DNA from: Metaphire vulgaris
Lineage: Eukaryota; Annelida; Clitellata; Crassiclitellata; Megascolecidae
Direction of reading: 5' to 3'
Assembly: GCA_018105865.1 (NCBI GenBank)
Contig: CM030869.1
Span: forward strand, 3,486,025-3,550,024
DNA: 64,000 nt
In this document: one piece after another, positions 59,166 to 64,000 of the stretch
Numbering within the stretch: position 1 is the first letter of the stretch
Layout: each line of letters starts with the position of its first letter
Position numbers and translations under genes: made by a program
The notes under the pieces: generated by a model
The model's input: the letters and a program-made list of their open reading frames with translations, nothing else
Databases searched by the model: none
Told to the model about the DNA's origin: nothing

Positions 59166-59706
59166 AATATACAGGACTGCATCTTCCAACAATCGCCATT
59201 TTTCTATGTCCTGAGAAATCTTTAATTTAAGGTCAATCAAAGAAATGCTTTAATTGAATCACCTTTGCAAATGCAAGGTCAAACATAACATATAATACAT
59301 AATATATACCTTATGTATCAAATACAACTGAAAACTTATTGGAAGTAAAATTATTTTACATATTTATGCCCTGGATAAAATAATCTTACAATAAAGCTTT
59401 TTCAGTCAAATAATTAATCCAGTGAGGAATTTCCAGGTTGTGCCCTCAAAGTCTAAGAGTGTAGTTTTGTTGAGATGTTGCTTTAGGTGGAAGGAGGTTC
59501 CTAAGCATAATCAGATGTGTCTTCAACTGCCTGGAAAAATTGTGGTGTCGTTGATTTGTCAATTAGAACAAAGATTAGTTTTTTACATTGTTGAATGACT
59601 GTATCGGGTCTTTGTTTATCTTTAGCGTTAAGAAAGCCTTTCCAAGCAGGGAATGCATATATAAGTTTAGATATTGCATTAAATATACTACGAAGGGATT
59701 CACTAC

Positions 59707-60578
59707 CAGTGATGTTAATCCTTGTCCTGGTCCTTGTCCTTAAGGACTTCTTAAGGACCAATTTGAAGTCCTTGTCCTTGGGGAGTCAGACTTCGTCCTT
59801 ATCCTCGTACTTGGGGGTTCGGTCCTCGTCCTTGCAGATCGGTCCTTGTCCTGGTCCTTGTAACTTAGTCCTTGAAAAGTCCTTATAAGGACCAAATTAC
59901 TTGTATACCATTTTCAATTGTACTGATAATTATGTTCCAAGGTAAGAGTAGTATGTGGATTTATATTTAGGCTACATACTTGCTTTTAGTTACTCTAAAA
60001 TGTTTAGTCATTGTTTCCTTTATAATACCAGTTGAGGAGTTGATTCTTTAGCAGAATTCTTTATTGCCCAGCGACGTCCGCTCCAGTTGAATGAGTGTTT
60101 TCGCAAAGTGGTCTCATAATTAGACCTCACTGTGTGTGCATGACTGATCAGCTGCTGGAAACGCTTGTTCATTTATTATTATTATTATTATTATTATTAA
60201 ACTTGACAATTTCTTAAGCGCAGTAACATAGCTAGGTGGCTAAAGTCAAAGGCGCATTTGAAATGCAGCATTGCTGTTGACTAGACTATCTTTTACAACA
60301 TTCTTTTTTTCCTTTTCTAATTTTGTGATTCAAATTGAAATTGTGTTTGGTTTTTTCCTTTCTGACTTTTTTGTCTGACAGAAGTTGGTCCTTGTCCTTG
60401 GGGGTCAGTCCTTTTGGTCCTTGTGCTTGCGGGGTAAGTCCTCGTCCTTGTCCTTGGAGGGTCGGTCCTTGTCCTTATCTTTGTCCTTGGGGGTCGGTCC
60501 TTGTCCTTACCCTCGTCCTTGGGGGTCGGTCCTTGTCCTTATCCTCGTCCTTGGGGTCAGTCCTTGTTAACATCACTG
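59707..60578. mobile_element. 872-bp hAT-like element with subterminal minisatellites
   Basis: Ends CAGTGATGTTAA and TTAACATCACTG, perfect 8-bp duplication TTCACTAC on both sides. Just inside each end is an array of ccttgtcct/ggggtcggt units (59715-59890 and 60384-60565). The middle (about 59905-60380) is AT-rich with an (ATT)n tract at 60174-60200. No transposase. Confidence 0.92.
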
Positions 60579-62439
60579 TTCACTACTCATACCTTGTGTT
60601 CTAAGAGTTCTCAAAATATGCAAAGACTGAGCACATCTCAGTAGGGTTTCTGATATGTGTTGATATAGAAAATTTATCACGAATTGGTATCCTTAAAATT
60701 TTTAGGAATAAAAAGAGATTAAGATTTATGTAGAACTATTATTTAAAATTGAATTTTAACAATGTGTGACGGTTAGGAGTACACACTGCACGAGTGCAGT
60801 ATTTTATCCAGACCGACCCCAGGCCTGGGGCGAATTGACTTGGCTCGAGGGGAAGAGACACAGTTCAATGCAAAATTGTGTCAGTGCTGGGATTTTTGTG
60901 GTTTGACGGGGTAACCCCCTCCCATTAGACCTGCACGTGTGCATTTCAAAATGCAGTGATAAACTAAATGGAAACTCAGAGTTAACTACGTAAACTGTTA
61001 ACCTTTTTCAAGTATAATCAAAGTTGTTCTAATTAAATTTACTCTAATAAATTATTTATCTTTAACTCTAATTTTAAACACTGCGCATTGAATCAAATAT
61101 AAATAATCTATAGTTCTTGTTCCTTGTTCTATTACTCTTTAAACGAAGATAAGTAAGAAGATCTCGAGTTCTTAACTAATTGAAAGTTCCATATTAGGTT
61201 GCCTCTACATCAACTTGTGATATGATGCTAGGAAACGGAACTTAGTGGCCGCAGCTATTTTAAAGAGTTGCTATTAGCCTATTACATACTTTTGAAATGG
61301 ATAGAACGAAAAGAGAGTATCAGCCACTAGAATCGTGCTCTATCTCATAGTCTGTCCCGCATTTGCAACTTTGATTTCTAGGTAAACACGCAAACAAGAT
61401 CGTTTCCTCAGTTGGCAGATCATTGGTGAATTTCTATAGCGCCATTTTAGTAATGCGCTTGGCATCAATCGATGGTCGCGCCAAGATAGACAGAAGGTAG
61501 ATGAAGAGTGTCAATCTCCCCTGCGGCCAACCTGACTTCGATTCCCGGGGACCCAATCACCCAGGCACTCTAGTCTCTACCGGCGCAGAGTGGAAATTAA
61601 TATGATTTGCGTAGCAGCACTTCAGTTTAATAACTAGCTCATTTAACTAGGAACTATGTAAAGGCATAATTTTTAAAACTAGACAAGCGACCTGTGTAAA
61701 CTTAAGCGCAACCGTGGTTATTTTACTAGCTTGGCTATTCTGATTTACATTGATCCATCTTCTCGATCTTGTTTCGTTCAAGACCTGAAGTTGGTTGACA
61801 ACACGAATTTTGTTCTCCTGAGCTATCCTGTGTTTTCATGACTGCCGATGACAAATGCAATCCTATCTACTCCGCCACATCATCTGCCCCAACGTATTTT
61901 GGGTCGCTCTCTTTCAGTAATTTCTTGTAGATTGTCCTAATCAGGACAGTAGGCCTACTGCACAATGCACATTAGCAAGTTAGTCCCAATATAAATAGGA
62001 CACAATTCCATAATATTGTACAAAATATTCCCACCCAGTGACATGACAGAGTTATGTTGCGGTTCCTAAATTTAATTATACGACATCGGCTTCGATGGTC
62101 AGCTTTAGCTACCATTAGTCTTTTAGTCTGATATATAATCTAATTGCACTGCGTTCTTCAAAGCCCTTGCGAAGGGATCTCATAGAAGAAAGAATGATCC
62201 CCAGCCGAGACTTGCAGTCAGCTAGCTGGCGATCTCATCATGAATATTCATTAGCGTCACTGCTAAATGACACGAGATCCGGGCATTTGGCAGCGCGCCA
62301 AGCGGACAAAGACAGCGACAGGGAGGCGTCAAGTCGTAATAGACACACGAGGTGGGTTTTCTTTCAACATTTACTCTTCCAGCGTGCAAAAATAACCATC
62401 TAAACGCATATTCAGGGAGCGTTTGACGATTTATTTGGG
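60579..62439. other. intergenic DNA upstream of SEPHS1
   Basis: No gene seen. A SINE-like repeat lies at 61431-61620. The last 300 bp before the SEPHS1 start have more CpG and probably include its 5' UTR and promoter, but no core element is assigned. Confidence 0.45.
61431..61620 (-). repeat. SINE-like repeat ending GGCGCTATAGAAATT
   Basis: Read on the minus strand: 'gggaatcgaagtcaggttgg' then 'gcgaccatcgattgatg' and 'aaaatggcgctatagaaat'. Same family as 25930-26250. Confidence 0.6.
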
Positions 62440-62457
62440 TGATTTCAGGCATTTTTG

Positions 62458-62698
62458 ATGATGGAACAACTGAAAGAGGTGGCCGCGGCTCCCCCTATGC
62501 GCCGCCCGTTCGACCCGGTCGTCCACGACCTGGATCCGAATTTCCGCCTGACGCGGTTTTCGGATTTGAAGGGATTGGGATGCAAGATCTCGCACGACTC
62601 GCTCATGAAGATGCTCGAGCCGTTCAAGGAGCAGGAAAGGAGCCAGCTGGAACAGGAGCAGGTGCACTTCCAGTATGTGGCGCCATCTCCGCGCATCG
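62458..62698 (+). CDS. sephs1: selenophosphate synthetase (SEPHS1-like), exon 1
   Basis: N-terminus of a SelD/SEPHS family ATP-dependent enzyme. Residues DLDPNFRLTRFSDLKGLGCK align with human SEPHS1 ([20 protein letters not shown]). The residue at the Sec/Cys position of true selenophosphate synthetases is Leu, codon TTG, so this is a non-selenocysteine paralogue of SEPHS1 type. An in-frame TGA at 62440-62442 limits the start to ATG at 62458 or 62461; the second has the better context. The exon ends CGCATCG|GTGAGT, phase 1. Confidence 0.92.
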
Positions 62699-63599
<901 letters not shown>

Positions 63600-63703
63600 G
63601 TATTGGTATGGATTCTTGTATTACTCCAATCCGCAATGGTGGTCTATCGTTGGTGCAGACAGCCAGCTGCTTTTATCCAATCATTGATGACCCTTATATG
63701 TTG
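63600..63703 (+). CDS. sephs1: selenophosphate synthetase (SEPHS1-like), exon 2
   Basis: After a tctgttgtcag acceptor it completes the Gly codon and reads [20 protein letters not shown], then [14 protein letters not shown], ending at a |GTGAGA donor in phase 0. Human SEPHS1 reads [20 protein letters not shown] then TDYIYPIVDDPYMM. Here the TTDY segment is TASC, which removes an Asp that is metal-coordinating in SelD enzymes. The rest of the gene lies beyond the window. Confidence 0.92.
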
Positions 63704-63714
63704 GTGAGACATTG

Positions 63715-63716
<2 letters not shown>

Positions 63717-63757
<41 letters not shown>

Positions 63758-63905
63758 GAAAGTTAAGATTTATGTTGTTCATAGGAGGACTGTTGAACAC
63801 ATTACATAGTTCATGAATAATATATGTCAGGATTGAACAGAATAGCTGATCTCAACAGCCAAGTCTTCAGTCACTTAAATATTTCCAGAGAAGGTGATGT
63901 TTGAA
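63717..63905 (-). mobile_element. L2/CR1-like retrotransposon 3' end in SEPHS1 intron 2
   Basis: Matches the 3' end of the 51466-54733 element ('gaaagttaagattt', 'gaacacattacatag', 'gaatagctgatctc', 'cagccaagtcttcagtc'). The tail here is (AAT)n instead of (AAAT)n. 5' truncated after about 150 bp. Confidence 0.88.
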
Positions 63906-64000
63906 CACTGATGGCATGACTTATGTAGTTGACCAGATTCAATAATATACGTTGAAATTGAATTAACATTTTTTCATTGCTGTTTCACATGGAAAAGTAC

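Noticed and set aside
59713..60565. CRISPR-like or regulatory direct repeat array
   Set aside because: The repeats are short, irregular and inside a transposon with terminal inverted repeats and a target duplication; the DNA is animal.

Overview
This is animal (bilaterian) nuclear DNA. Genes are split by GT-AG introns and the spaces between and within them are packed with short non-autonomous transposons, SINEs, dead non-LTR retrotransposons and long microsatellites. There is no bacterial, organellar or viral gene content. A marine lophotrochozoan-like invertebrate would fit: the repeat-derived TTAGGG tracts, the 5S- and tRNA-derived SINEs and a selenophosphate synthetase paralogue with Leu at the Sec position point that way. 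The species cannot be fixed from the window.

Four protein-coding genes can be recognised. (1) A teashirt-type zinc-finger gene on the + strand (large exon 6165-8997), with a PLDLS CtBP-binding motif; its reading frame is broken more than once. (2) A naked cuticle (nkd) gene on the - strand, spread over about 35 kb from 47.2 kb down to 12.3 kb. It was pieced together from a myristoylation-type first exon, an EF-hand exon, the YLDLAGIENY exon and a His-rich C-terminus. (3) SURF6 on the - strand (58393-55685), three exons whose phases join cleanly. (4) The first two coding exons of a selenophosphate synthetase (SEPHS1-like) gene on the + strand (62458-63703), running off the right edge. Teashirt and naked cuticle are both known from other animals as Wnt-pathway modulators; their adjacency here is an observation only.

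Regions. 0-6 kb: mostly unassigned DNA with a retrotransposon fragment and a target-site-flanked hAT MITE. 6-9 kb: teashirt-like gene. 9-12 kb: nested MITEs. 12-47 kb: nkd exons separated by repeat-filled introns. Inside this, a block of about 6.4 kb (32.9-39.5 kb) carrying nkd exons 1 and 2 recurs in direct orientation at 42.4-48.7 kb. Between the copies lie a Rex1/CR1-like reverse transcriptase remnant and an inverted copy of the sequence just left of the first block. 48.7-55 kb: MITEs and an L2/CR1-like element inserted into a MITE that still has its own 8-bp target duplication. 55-58.4 kb: SURF6. 58.5-60.6 kb: a TTAA-flanked MITE and an 872-bp hAT-like element with subterminal minisatellites. 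62-64 kb: SEPHS1-like gene.

The most unusual material is the transposon ecology and the duplicated nkd 5' end, not a dedicated new gene system. Many MITEs can be delimited to the base by 8-bp target duplications. Several are nested. One telomere-repeat MITE is present in one duplicate block and absent from the other.
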